From: a virus
Direction: 5' to 3' (one strand)
Virus record (IMG/VR): IMGVR_UViG_3300035698_015701
Coordinates: 1 to 28,292 of that record
DNA: 28,292 nt
Part shown: in pieces, positions 14,899 through 23,507 of the stretch
Position numbering within the stretch: position 1 is the first letter of the stretch
Layout: each line of letters starts with the position of its first letter
The notes under the pieces: model-generated
What the model was told of the DNA's origin: nothing
Databases searched by the model: none
Seen by the model: the letters and a program-made list of their open reading frames with translations, nothing else
Program-made: the position numbers and the translations under genes

Positions 14899-15061
14899 TC
14901 CCACCGGAGAAATCAAGACCAAAGGCGGGGAGATCAAGATGGAGCGGACCGAATCTTGTGTAGCCTGTGGGGTTCGTCATTCCGTAAAGGATATGACAAC
15001 ACTCCATCGAGAGGGAAAACTCCTGGGATACCTTTGCACGCGTTGCGCGCCTTGGAGCTGA
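14891..15061 (+). CDS. Small two-CxxC zinc protein (56 aa)
   Basis: ATG 14891 overlaps the preceding stop; GAGGAG lies upstream. Two cysteine pairs, CVAC (about residue 22) and CTRC (about residue 50), separated by a basic segment (RHSVKDMTTLHREGKLLGYL), give a treble-clef-like zinc knuckle. No named family. In the head operon, between the dehydrogenase and the Mu F-like gene. A scaffolding, DNA-binding or moonlighting role is possible but unsupported. Confidence 0.6.
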   Translation: MPNPTGEIKTKGGEIKMERTESCVACGVRHSVKDMTTLHREGKLLGYLCTRCAPWS

Positions 15062-15062
15062 A

Positions 15063-16031
15063 GTGCCGATAGCCGCCAATCCACAAGCGACACAAACCGT
15101 TCAGCAGCGACGGTCCAGGGCTGCTGATCAGTATCGCCCGACCTATTCACGGGCGATTTTCCGGGTGCTCAAGGAACAGACTCGGCGAACCGCTAAGAGG
15201 ATCGCTGAGGGTGGGGCAATCGACTTCTTTGCTACGGCGTCGTCCCGGTGGGCAAACGAGATGGCCGGAGTCAAGCAAACATATCTCTACACGATGGTAC
15301 AGGCTGGGTATGCGTGGGCCGGGCAGGAGTTTTGGAAGCCAGCCCCGGTCAAAGCAGTAAGCCCCGGACCGGATAAGCCAATGCAAGCGGTCATCGGTGA
15401 GGGAGACGAGTTCCTCATCCAGGGGAAGTTCAAGGACATCGACCGTTGGGTAGAGACAACTTCAATTTCTGAAAGCCGAACAAAGGCGAAGCGGATGTCC
15501 GCTCTATACGAGAAGGCTGCAGCAGAAAAGGTCGTGGATAAGCTCGGACGAACCCGAGGGACAACCCCGAAAGAGATCGCAAAGATTTTACTTGATGGTG
15601 GGCTTGCCGATGATAAGAACCGCGCGAACATGCTATCCCGCACAGGAGTCATCTGGGCATTCAACGAAGGCGCACAACAACGGTATGCTGCCGAGGGGGT
15701 CCAGGTTGAGGAGTGGCTCGTTACTACGGATGACGCGCTTTGCCCATACTGTAGAGCCTTCAACGGGAAACGGGTAAGGCTCGATCAACCATTCGCGGAG
15801 GTTGGGGATAGGATCGAGGACGTCAACACCGAGACTGGGAAGACCCGGGCGCTCAACGTACCTTTTGATGTTCAGCACCCACCACTCCACCCCAACTGTC
15901 GGTGCTCCTTGATTCCGGTAATGTCCGATATGCCGGTGAGGGTTCCAAAGACCCCGACCGAAGAGAAGCCTATTCAAGTGAAACCAAAGAAGATGAGCAA
16001 GAAGCCTACGCAAAAGAAAACGAGGAAATAA
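15063..16031 (+). CDS. Mu F / SPP1 gp7-like head morphogenesis protein
   Basis: 322 residues from GTG 15063, with GGAG about six bases upstream. Typical minor head protein of the Phage_Mu_F family: a helical N-terminus (KEQTRRTAKRIAEGGAIDFF, SRWANEMAGVKQTYLYTMVQ), RTGVIWAFNEGAQQRYAAEG, then the domain signature WLVTTDDALCPYCRAFNGKR (~219-238) and HPPLHPNCRCSLIPV (~277-291). Such proteins bind the portal and enter the head in a few copies. The C-terminal tail is very Lys-rich (KPKKMSKKPTQKK) and may bind DNA. Neighbours portal and protease fit. No toxin or effector domain follows the Mu F domain here. Confidence 0.9.
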   Translation: MPIAANPQATQTVQQRRSRAADQYRPTYSRAIFRVLKEQTRRTAKRIAEGGAIDFFATASSRWANEMAGVKQTYLYTMVQAGYAWAGQEFWKPAPVKAVSPGPDKPMQAVIGEGDEFLIQGKFKDIDRWVETTSISESRTKAKRMSALYEKAAAEKVVDKLGRTRGTTPKEIAKILLDGGLADDKNRANMLSRTGVIWAFNEGAQQRYAAEGVQVEEWLVTTDDALCPYCRAFNGKRVRLDQPFAEVGDRIEDVNTETGKTRALNVPFDVQHPPLHPNCRCSLIPVMSDMPVRVPKTPTEEKPIQVKPKKMSKKPTQKKTRK

Positions 16032-16044
16032 ATTAACGGGGGAG

Positions 16045-16079
16045 GCCCTTCCCCGATAACACTATTGAAGGGGTTTTTT
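16045..16079 (+). terminator. Rho-independent terminator after the Mu F-like gene
   Basis: CCCTTC (16046-16051) pairs with GAAGGG (16067-16072) across a 15-base loop; one more base and then TTTTTT (16074-16079) follow. It lies 14 bases past the stop of the Mu F-like gene. This is one of the few breaks in the otherwise tightly packed + strand. Confidence 0.7.
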
Positions 16080-16096
16080 GGGGTCGTCCCGGGGGC

Positions 16097-16102
16097 TATA
16101 CT
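16097..16102 (+). promoter_or_regulatory. Candidate promoter -10 (TATACT) before the protease gene
   Basis: After the terminator, the sequence TATACT sits 40 bases before the protease ATG at 16142. A clear -35 at 17-base spacing is not visible (TTGAAG at 16065-16070 is too far). A promoter here would give the abundant capsid protein its own transcript, which makes biological sense, but the sequence support is thin. Confidence 0.3.
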
Positions 16103-16141
16103 CGTGTAGTAAGCTCCATCAAAAGATGAAGGAGATTTGAC

Positions 16142-17032
16142 ATGGGCGGTGTAAAAGAAGCAGCCACACCGGTCGAGGCGCTGACGGTTCGTGGCGGTGA
16201 ACGACCGGTTAGCAAGGCCGCAACATACCACCGTGGACTAGGGGAAACGTACATCGCCTCGAAGGCCAAGGCTCCTGGCGCTCCTCATGGCTATATTGAT
16301 GGGTACGCATCGGAGTTCAACGTAGTAGACCTCATGGGGGATGTTGTTCGTCCGGGAGCGTTCACAAAATCTATTGTGGAGCAGGGCGGCAAGGTCGTGT
16401 TGATGGCGAAGCACCTCGGCCTTGGCGGGGGCCTGGAAGATGTTATCGCAACCGTCGTTGAACTCAAGGAAGACGAATACGGCCTGCGTTTCCGCGCTCA
16501 CTATCATGACGACGAGGTCGCTCAGGCGGTTCGGGCGAAGATCAACAAGCTCATGTCCGATGGGATCAAGGTTGGCGCGAGTATCGGTTACCGAATCCTC
16601 CGGTGGGGATACATCAAGGACGAAACCACAAACGATACAATTCGGGAGCTGACCGAGCTTGCCCTCAAAGAAATCACAATCACTCTCATTCCCGCGAACG
16701 AGGGGGCTACAGTTCTGGAATCCAAAGAAGACCAAACCGCCGCCGGGAGTTCCGGCGACGTTGACGGTGACGGCAAGGCTAAGCCGTCCGTCACAGCGGA
16801 GACAGCCGGATCGACCGAGGAGAATCACGACACCGAGGATGGCGGAGACAACACTGCCAACCCCCCGGAAGGTGACCCCAACGTCCGGTCCACTGTCAAC
16901 GATGCCGACGGACACGAAGAGAAGCCGTCTACCAAGGATGTATGCGTGAAGAAAATCACCTCCTATGAAAGACGGTCGATAATTCTTCGCGCAGAAATAC
17001 TGACCGCAATCGGTCAGTCGGAAGGATTGTAA
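16142..17032 (+). CDS. HK97-type prohead protease
   Basis: 296 residues from ATG 16142 (AAGGAG upstream). Peptidase S78 fold: GYIDGYASEFNVVDLMGDVV (50-69) then RPGAFTKSI, catalytic His in VVLMAKHLGLGG (H91), and catalytic Ser in GIKVGASIGYR (S147), followed by ALKEITITLIPANEGA. It cleaves the capsid protein's N-terminal delta domain and itself during head maturation. The last 100 residues (about 195-296) are rich in Asp/Glu/Gly/Thr and look disordered, a possible fused scaffolding part. The next gene, the major capsid protein, starts one base after the stop, which is typical. Confidence 0.92.
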   Translation: MGGVKEAATPVEALTVRGGERPVSKAATYHRGLGETYIASKAKAPGAPHGYIDGYASEFNVVDLMGDVVRPGAFTKSIVEQGGKVVLMAKHLGLGGGLEDVIATVVELKEDEYGLRFRAHYHDDEVAQAVRAKINKLMSDGIKVGASIGYRILRWGYIKDETTNDTIRELTELALKEITITLIPANEGATVLESKEDQTAAGSSGDVDGDGKAKPSVTAETAGSTEENHDTEDGGDNTANPPEGDPNVRSTVNDADGHEEKPSTKDVCVKKITSYERRSIILRAEILTAIGQSEGL

Positions 17033-17033
17033 A

Positions 17034-18458
17034 ATGATCGTCGATATGAAGGGACTCCTCAAGGAGCTGGCGGCAAAGACGGCAGAAATCACCGCCTGCA
17101 AGCAGGTGCTTGAGAAGGCCGAGGAAGCCGGGGACGAAGATGGCATAAAGACCGCGTCCGAGCAGCTTGACGCGTTTGGCGCGGAGTTCGATGAGGTGGC
17201 AAAGAAGCTGGATTCGGCGAAAGCGGACATGAAGCGCAAGGACATCCTTGCACAGGTCAAGGCGCTCGCGACTCCAGCGGCCGGTCCGGCGGCCAGTCCG
17301 ACGATGGCCGACGAAACGGTTCCTGCTCGTCCCACCGATCACGATGCTGTGAACGCCTCAAAGCGGGAAACCTTCTTCAAGTTCATGAAGGGTAAGGGCG
17401 GCGGACTCTCCGGGGAAGAGGTCAATCTCCTTACCCCAACGTCGACAAAGCTCGCCCAGCACGGGAAGAGCGATGCCCCGGCTGTGGTTGTTCCCCGGTC
17501 CCTCTGCGCGGCTATGCTCGGCCCGAACTACGTGCGCGCGTTTGGTATCGAGGGTAAAGACATTCTCAGTGTCAACAACTCGAACACAAACCCATCGCGG
17601 GCAAACTACCTCTTCAACATTGACTTCCAGCCCAACCTGATGCATCTTCCCGGCCCAATGCCGGTGATGCTCAATCGGGTCAACCTCATCTCGACCACAA
17701 CGGGAACCGTGACGTGGCCATCTCTCACCCAGACGGATACCGCTCGTGGTGATGGTGAGTTCGGCGGGGTCGCAATGACCTGGATTTCCGAGGGTCAGGC
17801 GAAACCTGAGGATGAACCGAAGTTTGAGCAGATCACGGTTCAGACACACGAGGTCGCCGGATACACAGAGGTTTCCGAGAGTGCCCTCAGACGAAGCTCT
17901 ATCGAACTCGAAACGTACCTTCGCGGGCTCTTCCGTGATGTGATGCAGTACGAGTTCGACCGGGTTATCCTTCGCGGTAATGGCGTCACCCAGCCGCAGG
18001 GGATCATCGGAGCGGCTGGCGTTCGTACCGTCACCCGTGCAGTAGCGAACACGGTGGGCTACGCCGACTTCGTCAACCTGAAGCACGAAGTCCGTTCCTA
18101 CCACCGTTCTGGCGCGATCTTCGTTCTGCACGACGAGGTCGAGCTTGCAAATGAGCAGGCCTTGGATACTCTTGGTCGCCCGATGTTCACCGCGTCCGTT
18201 GCGGGCGGGGCCTACGACCGGATCACCGGCGTTCCTTACGAGGTATCCTACAACGTCCCGCAGATCGGGACGGCGGGGGATGTCATCTACGGGAACCCGC
18301 GCAACTACACGGTCGCGATGGAGGAAGAGATTGTTCTCGCAAGGAGCGATCACTACCGGTTCCAGAACGACCTCGTGGCGTTCCGCATCTACGCGGTCAT
18401 CGGTGGTCGACCTATACAGCCGAGGGCGTTCGCATACCTCGACGAGGCCGACAGCTAG
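17034..18458 (+). CDS. Major capsid protein, HK97 fold
   Basis: 474 residues from ATG 17034 (GGAAGGA upstream; ATG 17046 also in frame). Residues 1-75 are a coiled-coil delta/scaffold domain (LLKELAAKTAEITACKQVLE), then a linker with Ala/Pro. The capsid domain starts about residue 110. Phage_capsid family features: a TETTSA-like stretch replaced by TPTSTKLAQHGKS, ATMTWISEGQAKPEDEPKF-type sequence (here GGVAMTWISEGQAKPEDEPK), EVSESALRRSSIELETYLRG, YEFDRVILRGNGVTQPQGII, and GVPYEVSYNVPQIG near the end. Probably cut by the preceding protease after the helical region. This would be the most abundant virion protein and a plausible glycan carrier. Confidence 0.95.
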   Translation: MIVDMKGLLKELAAKTAEITACKQVLEKAEEAGDEDGIKTASEQLDAFGAEFDEVAKKLDSAKADMKRKDILAQVKALATPAAGPAASPTMADETVPARPTDHDAVNASKRETFFKFMKGKGGGLSGEEVNLLTPTSTKLAQHGKSDAPAVVVPRSLCAAMLGPNYVRAFGIEGKDILSVNNSNTNPSRANYLFNIDFQPNLMHLPGPMPVMLNRVNLISTTTGTVTWPSLTQTDTARGDGEFGGVAMTWISEGQAKPEDEPKFEQITVQTHEVAGYTEVSESALRRSSIELETYLRGLFRDVMQYEFDRVILRGNGVTQPQGIIGAAGVRTVTRAVANTVGYADFVNLKHEVRSYHRSGAIFVLHDEVELANEQALDTLGRPMFTASVAGGAYDRITGVPYEVSYNVPQIGTAGDVIYGNPRNYTVAMEEEIVLARSDHYRFQNDLVAFRIYAVIGGRPIQPRAFAYLDEADS

Positions 18459-18478
18459 GACGTAGACGCTAGCGGTTT

Positions 18479-18514
18479 GGGGGCTCCTCTCACCCTCGCC
18501 CGGGAGGAGCCCCC
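18479..18514 (+). terminator. Strong GC hairpin after the capsid gene
   Basis: GGGGGCTCCTC (18479-18489) is the exact reverse complement of GAGGAGCCCCC (18504-18514), with a 14-base loop. It begins 20 bases after the capsid stop. There is no U-tract, so it may be a partial terminator, a processing or stability element that keeps capsid mRNA abundant, or a polarity break before the carbohydrate genes. Confidence 0.65.
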
Positions 18515-18549
18515 AGCCGCGACCCTTTGGGCAAGGAGGGGGTTTTAGA

Positions 18550-20586
18550 ATGATGTTCAGAGTTGTTCGGGCCTTCCCGTTTACTGATGTCACTGGTGTG
18601 AAATCCACGACCGAGCCGGGGCATCTCGTTGACATTCCTGGACAGGCGCTTGTTGATGATCTTATGAGGTCCGGTCATATTCTTCCTAATACAATTCGTA
18701 CCCTTCTTCAAAACCAAGTTGAATCATCGGCCGAGAAGTGGGCTCGGACTCTTCGGGTCGGTATCTGGCTCAAGACGAGCACCCACTACTCTGGCGGACG
18801 AATCCACATGTACCAATACGCGTGGAGCCTCGCCCATCTTGGGGCTGATGTTTACCTTATCACAAACGCTATCCCAAAGTGGGCACATGACTACCCCGCC
18901 GAGAGCCGCCTCAAAATTATTCTTGAGGGGGAAGACCGCCGTCCACCGGAAGACCTTGACTTGGTTGTTACAGATAGTAAGGGGTCGCTCGGACTGAAAG
19001 CATACGATTGGAAGAAGCAGCATCCGTGGGTACCGTTCGCGTGTATGAACTTCGAGACCCCGAACTGGGTAAAAAAGTTCGATCCTGCTAAGGGACGATC
19101 TCTTGAAAGTAGCAAGTCCGTATTCAAGCGCGCGGACCTTTTGATGGCCAACTCTCGGGAATCCCTAGAGTATCTCAAGGAGTGGGTAGAGTCCGATGGG
19201 AAGCGGACCGCCGTGATGACCCCAGCTATCAACGACATAGCGATTGATGCGTCCAAAAGCAGGATTCCTCTATGGTTACAGAATCTTGAGCGTCCGTTTG
19301 CGCTCTGGTGTGCTAGGGGACAGGCATACAAAGGATTTGATATAGCCGCAAAGGCTGTATACTCGCTTGACGTTCCGTTCGACCTTGTGACCTTTGGTTC
19401 CAACACTCACGGGGCTCCTGATCAGAATGAGATGCATCGGGTGATCGTGAAGAACGGGATGCCGGACCTTGAAAAGTTCGCCGCTATGCAGAAGGCTCGG
19501 ATTGTTCTTGCTCCGTCCCTCTTCGAGGGCTTTGGAATGATACCAAGCGAAGCTCTTGCCTGCGGAACTCCGGTGCTCGCCTACGATCTTCCTGTGCTTC
19601 GACAGGAGTACGGGGATACTCCAGGGCTTAATCTCGTGAAGCACGGGGACAAGAAGGCTTTCGTCCGTGTCTTTACCGAGCTAGTATCTGAACCGAAGAA
19701 GACTGTCAACCCAAAGCCTATGATCGCAAAGCTCGGTCTCACAGCAATGGGAGTGAAGATTGAGCGTATCCCCTACCATGGGGTTCAGCGACCGGTAGTC
19801 ACAGCTCATCTCGTAACCTATTGGGGCTTCCAACCGGAAGCGATAGAAGCAATATACGATCAGGTGGATCAAATTGTTATCGCTTACGGTCGGGTTAGGC
19901 ACGCTCCGGAGATTGATGATGGAAGCCTAGGACTCCTCCAAGGAATCAGTGATCCGGACAAGAAGATTACTCTTGAGGTACGAGACCAATGGTCTGATAA
20001 GCGCGAGATGCGCACATGGTGTTGCAACCAGGCTATCGGAAACCGAATGTTGCTCCTTGATGGAGATGAGATTTGGGTTGGCCTTGAGGAATGGATCGCG
20101 TCCGGGGAACTCTGGGGGTCGCCTCGGTGGATCAATCTATGGCATGGTCCCAAACACTGGGTTCACGATGCCGAGATCGGAACATCCCCTAGATGGGGTG
20201 ACCCCCTTTCCCCGTTCGGGAGTCCGTGTTGCCACTACCGTTGGTCACAATGGCGACGTTCTTACTGGTGGAAGAAACATCACAGCCCGGTAGACCGGGA
20301 AGGTAACGGGCTCACAATGCGTAAGCCCGGACCGGCTAAGAGAGTTCCCAACTGCGCGATATACCATCTCGGCCACGCCCTTTCAAACAAGGTGATGGAC
20401 GCGAAGCACCGTTTCTACCTTGCCCGGGACGGAGACGACGTAGGAAGACGTCAACGCCAAAGAGCATGGCATAACTGGAAGGGACAAGAAGGAGATTGTG
20501 GAGATGGTATCATAGAGCCCGTGACGTGGGAGCTTCCTTTGACAGTAAAGAAAGCCTTCGCTCGAATGAGCGGGGGCTCTAAGTGA
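18550..20586 (+). CDS. Three-part protein: virion-type N-terminus + GT4 + GT-A
   Basis: 678 residues from ATG 18550 (very strong AAGGAGGGGG seven bases upstream). Residues 1-60 (FRVVRAFPFTDVTGVKSTTE, PGHLVDIPGQALVDDLMRSG) resemble the small SH3-like proteins encoded between capsid and connector genes in many phages. Residues about 65-395 are a GT-B retaining glycosyltransferase (GT4/Glycos_transf_1): TSTHYSGGRIHMYQYAWSLA, ANSRESLEYL, and the donor motif PSLFEGFGMIPSEALACGTP (about 321-340). Residues about 405-678 look like an inverting GT-A transferase, with TWCCNQAIGNRMLLLDGDE and a DxD at D504/D506. If the N-terminus binds the head, this would be a capsid-anchored double transferase. Donor and acceptor unknown. 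Confidence 0.8.
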   Translation: MMFRVVRAFPFTDVTGVKSTTEPGHLVDIPGQALVDDLMRSGHILPNTIRTLLQNQVESSAEKWARTLRVGIWLKTSTHYSGGRIHMYQYAWSLAHLGADVYLITNAIPKWAHDYPAESRLKIILEGEDRRPPEDLDLVVTDSKGSLGLKAYDWKKQHPWVPFACMNFETPNWVKKFDPAKGRSLESSKSVFKRADLLMANSRESLEYLKEWVESDGKRTAVMTPAINDIAIDASKSRIPLWLQNLERPFALWCARGQAYKGFDIAAKAVYSLDVPFDLVTFGSNTHGAPDQNEMHRVIVKNGMPDLEKFAAMQKARIVLAPSLFEGFGMIPSEALACGTPVLAYDLPVLRQEYGDTPGLNLVKHGDKKAFVRVFTELVSEPKKTVNPKPMIAKLGLTAMGVKIERIPYHGVQRPVVTAHLVTYWGFQPEAIEAIYDQVDQIVIAYGRVRHAPEIDDGSLGLLQGISDPDKKITLEVRDQWSDKREMRTWCCNQAIGNRMLLLDGDEIWVGLEEWIASGELWGSPRWINLWHGPKHWVHDAEIGTSPRWGDPLSPFGSPCCHYRWSQWRRSYWWKKHHSPVDREGNGLTMRKPGPAKRVPNCAIYHLGHALSNKVMDAKHRFYLARDGDDVGRRQRQRAWHNWKGQEGDCGDGIIEPVTWELPLTVKKAFARMSGGSK

Positions 20587-21524
20587 GAGTAACCGTTACT
20601 GGCGGCGCGGGTTTTCTTGGAAGCCATCTTGTTGAACAGCTTCTGAAAGAGGGACACCACGTTCGGGTCATTGATAACCTTACAACCGGGAAGATTGAGA
20701 ACCTAAAACCCGTCCTTGGTATGATCAACTTCCGTCAAGCTGACGTGTCTACTGAGGTGGGAGCTTCCCTTGCGTGTTCAAACTCAGATATAGTATACCA
20801 CCTTGCTGCACTTCCTAGCGTCGTTGCCTCACTAAGAAACCCAAAGGCGTCACGGAAGATGTGTCTTGGAACAACCCTCGCTATCGCTAAGGCGGCGAAA
20901 CGGTTTGCGGTCTGGCGCGTAGTGTTTGCCTCTACGTGTGCGGTATATGGTACACCGAAGAAGCGGGTTGCGGTCGAGTCTGATCCAGTGAACCCGTTGA
21001 GCCCATACGCTGAGAGCAAGTTTGCTGGTGAGCAGATACTCCGTTGCCTCGGGGAGGATTCTACGGGGACGGACACGGTTTCCTTTCGGCTCTTCAATGT
21101 GTATGGACCCCGGCAGTGTACCACCGGAGGGTATGCCGCCGTTATCCCAGCCTTCGCAAGAACCTATCTCGACGGGAACACGCCAACGATCAACGGGGAT
21201 GGGAAGCAGACCCGGGACTTTGTTCACGTTGAGGATGTTGTGAAGGCCTTTGTTCTCGCGGGGCATCAGCAATCACAACTCCATGGGCGGGTATTCAATA
21301 TCGGGAGCGGGAAAGAACGAAACATCCTTTCGGTCTGTGATGCAATACGTTTCTGGTGTGATAGAGTGGGGGAGCCGGAGTATGGCGCTCCTATCGAGGG
21401 TGAGACTCGATACATCTACGCCGACATTCGTTCTGCGAGTCAAGCCCTTGGATGGAAACCAACTGTAATGTTCGCCAATGGAATCGAGGACTACGTTCAC
21501 TGGATGCGGGAGAGCGGAAAATGA
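20583..21524 (+). CDS. NDP-sugar 4-epimerase (GalE/WbpP-like)
   Basis: 313 residues from GTG 20583 (GTGA overlap with the previous stop). Extended SDR: TGGAGFLGSHL (6-16), VYHLAALPSV (71-80), active-site FASTCAVYG (S117), PYAESK (Y142, K146), FRLFNVYGPRQ, and DFVHVEDVVKA (~210). This is the pattern of UDP-glucose or UDP-N-acetylglucosamine 4-epimerases, which equilibrate the gluco and galacto forms. Donor specificity is not readable by eye. It could supply the UDP-sugar acted on by the dehydrogenase-family protein at 14092. Coupled by ATGA to the next gene. Confidence 0.88.
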   Translation: MRVTVTGGAGFLGSHLVEQLLKEGHHVRVIDNLTTGKIENLKPVLGMINFRQADVSTEVGASLACSNSDIVYHLAALPSVVASLRNPKASRKMCLGTTLAIAKAAKRFAVWRVVFASTCAVYGTPKKRVAVESDPVNPLSPYAESKFAGEQILRCLGEDSTGTDTVSFRLFNVYGPRQCTTGGYAAVIPAFARTYLDGNTPTINGDGKQTRDFVHVEDVVKAFVLAGHQQSQLHGRVFNIGSGKERNILSVCDAIRFWCDRVGEPEYGAPIEGETRYIYADIRSASQALGWKPTVMFANGIEDYVHWMRESGK

Positions 21525-22219
21525 CGCTATGGATGATGGTCACGGTTCGCGGGCGATCTAAACTGACAGCACAGACCCTTGACGCGCTCATAGGTTCGGC
21601 TCCCCCGGGAATGAAGCTTCTCGTAATTGATAACGGAAGCCGAGACCAAACCCTCGACGACCTCTACAAGCGGTTCCGGCTTGGACAGATTCATCGTCTC
21701 GTCTGTAACAAGGTAGACTCTATTCCGCAGTGGGAGAAGAGTTACGACATTCGGCAGGCTGTTGGTCTTCTCCGATGTGAGAATGCTGATTACTTCGGTT
21801 GGATTGATAATGATGTTGTGGTCAATCCTGGTTGGTTCGCTGCGGCTCAAATGACTCTTCAACAGCTCCCGGAGGTTGAGGTTTGCTCGCTGCACAACGA
21901 TCCTATACAAGAAAAGCGACACAAGACCGAGTGCATTAAGAGTGTTGGTCCGTACTCGGTGCGTATCAAGAAAACCGTGAACGGGGCGATATGGGTAATG
22001 CGTTGGGGCTTCTTTTCAAAGCATGGCCTTCCACCAATCGGTCTTGGTATCAATCGTAAGGGAACTGAAGACTGGTATTACTCTGATAGACTACAGACGA
22101 ACGGGGAGGCTCACTTTGGTGTTCTCGACGGCTTCTCTACCCACCTTGGATATAAGGAGAGCCTGAAGCGAGAAGCAATCGCGAAGATCGAGAAGTACCC
22201 TGTAGGGATAGACAAATGA
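21521..22219 (+). CDS. GT2-type glycosyltransferase
   Basis: 232 residues from ATG 21521, overlapping the epimerase stop; the frame is open further upstream, but that part lies within the epimerase. GT-A core: MMVTVRGRSKLTAQTLDALI, then KLLVIDNGSRDQTLDDL (31-47), and a metal-binding WIDNDVVVNPGWF with D96/D98. The C-terminal half has GAIWVMRWGFFSKHGLPPIG and GTEDWYYSDR, typical acceptor-side features. It transfers a sugar from an NDP donor. Linkage and donor cannot be told. Shorter than many GT2 enzymes, with no membrane segment, so cytoplasmic. Coupled by ATGA to the next gene. Confidence 0.8.
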   Translation: MTLWMMVTVRGRSKLTAQTLDALIGSAPPGMKLLVIDNGSRDQTLDDLYKRFRLGQIHRLVCNKVDSIPQWEKSYDIRQAVGLLRCENADYFGWIDNDVVVNPGWFAAAQMTLQQLPEVEVCSLHNDPIQEKRHKTECIKSVGPYSVRIKKTVNGAIWVMRWGFFSKHGLPPIGLGINRKGTEDWYYSDRLQTNGEAHFGVLDGFSTHLGYKESLKREAIAKIEKYPVGIDK

Positions 22220-22920
22220 AACTCCTGATCAAATTCCCAAAGCGCGGGAGGCCGGAAAGGGCTCTTGACGTTTTGAGCCGTTATCGTTCTCTACTCTCCG
22301 GGAAGCATGAGGTCTTCTTTCTCATTTCAATTGATCAGTCGGACTCTAGCATGAACAATCAAAGCATTCTTAACCGTCTTGGTATATTCGTCAAGAGGGT
22401 TGGAACCTCTCAGGGTCTTTGCCATGTCGGGAGTAACGGGTCAAAGGTCCAGGCAATCAACGCAGATATGGACCTGGCCCCGAAGGATTGGGATGTCTTG
22501 CTCCTGGCCTCGGATGACATGATACCGCTCGTCCCGGATTATGACGCGATCATCAATGATCAAATTCATTCTCACTTCCCAAACCTGGACGGGTGCGTGT
22601 GGTTCCATGATGGTTTTCGACGCGATCTCTGCACCCTTGTTATCATGGGAAGACCATACTTCCAGAGGTTCGGCTACATCTACCACCCGGACTATATGTC
22701 CCTCTGGTGCGATAACGAGTGGACCGAGGTTGCTCAAGCCAACGGCAAACTCCCGTTCATTGACCAAACCATCATTCGCCACGACCACTTCGCTAACACA
22801 AGGGCGACGAGAGTCGACGCGGTATACAAGAAAAATGAGACGTACTATCACCAGGACGCGGCTCTTTACCGAGTACGAAAGGCGCAAGGGTTCTTCTTTG
22901 GACAGGAGCCAGCGAAGTGA
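22216..22920 (+). CDS. GT-A fold glycosyltransferase-like protein
   Basis: 234 residues from ATG 22216. N-terminal LLIKFPKRGRPERALDVLSR with FFLISIDQSDSSM, then a probable metal motif in WDVLLLASDDMIPLVPDYD (about 92-110), and LMSLWCDNEWTEVAQANGKL-type sequence (here MSLWCDNEWTEVA). This matches the order of a GT2 transferase with a weak DxD (SDDM). It ends YRVRKAQGFFFGQEP. No membrane segment. Substrate unknown. GTGA overlap with the next gene supports one operon. Confidence 0.7.
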   Translation: MKLLIKFPKRGRPERALDVLSRYRSLLSGKHEVFFLISIDQSDSSMNNQSILNRLGIFVKRVGTSQGLCHVGSNGSKVQAINADMDLAPKDWDVLLLASDDMIPLVPDYDAIINDQIHSHFPNLDGCVWFHDGFRRDLCTLVIMGRPYFQRFGYIYHPDYMSLWCDNEWTEVAQANGKLPFIDQTIIRHDHFANTRATRVDAVYKKNETYYHQDAALYRVRKAQGFFFGQEPAK

Positions 22921-23507
22921 CTCTTAGTATACTCATCTGCTCGTTACGCAATAGGGCCTCTCTCCTTGGGAGAGTTATGGGCCAGCTCCACACCCAGATT
23001 AAAAACGCCGGGCTCGTGGGCGCTGTCGAGGTCTTGCCATTGATTGACGATGGACAACTCTCTATCGGAGAGAAGCGAAACCGTTTGCTTGATCAGGCAA
23101 CTGGGGAGTGGTTGTGTTACATCGACGACGATGACCACGTTAGCGACTCTTACATCAATCTTGTTATGGCTGCCCTCCAGGTGAAACCTGATTGCGTTGG
23201 GATAACCGGAAAGATACTCTGGAAGGGTTCTTGGTGTCGTTTCGAGCACTCCCTCCCGCATAAAGAGTACGCTACTCTCCCGGGGCCAGTCTTCATTCGT
23301 CCTCCGAACCATCTCAACCCAGTTCTGTCCGAGATAGCCCATAAGATGAGGTTCCCTACTATCAACCGTGGAGAGGATACTCAATACTCAGTACAGCTTC
23401 AACAGACAGGCGGCCTAAAGACAGAATGCTTTATCCCCGAGGTAGTATACTTCTATACCCCATCTAGCAGGGAAGACCGTGAAGTACCAAAGAAAAGGAG
23501 ACGCTGA
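22917..23507 (+). CDS. GT2 glycosyltransferase (paralogue 1)
   Basis: 196 residues from GTG 22917. TLSILICSLRNRASLLGRVM, LSIGEKRNRLLDQATGEWLC, then YIDDDDHVSDSYI with D70-D73. 'SIGxKRNxLLxxAxGxxxxxIDDDD' is the donor-site region of a GT2 group. The protein at 26841 shares this phrase and the order of the rest (ending in RGEDTQYS here and YGEDWGWA there), so the two are paralogues. It is shorter than most, with a basic KKRRR end. The last base of its TGA is the first base of the next ATG. Confidence 0.82.
   Translation: MTLSILICSLRNRASLLGRVMGQLHTQIKNAGLVGAVEVLPLIDDGQLSIGEKRNRLLDQATGEWLCYIDDDDHVSDSYINLVMAALQVKPDCVGITGKILWKGSWCRFEHSLPHKEYATLPGPVFIRPPNHLNPVLSEIAHKMRFPTINRGEDTQYSVQLQQTGGLKTECFIPEVVYFYTPSSREDREVPKKRRR

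Noticed and set aside
15063-16031. Polymorphic toxin fused to the Mu F domain
   Set aside because: After the Mu F signature only a short Lys-rich tail remains, too short for a toxin domain.
16065-16102. TTGAAG/TATACT as a sigma-70 promoter
   Set aside because: The spacer of 26 bases is too long; only the -10 is kept as a low-confidence candidate.
16238-17335. 365-codon reverse-strand open frame over the protease gene
   Set aside because: Shadow of the protease and capsid genes, which have clear motifs in the forward direction.
17358-18635. 425-codon open frame on the reverse strand across the capsid gene
   Set aside because: It mirrors the capsid gene's codon structure, shows no known domain and would run opposite to every supported gene.
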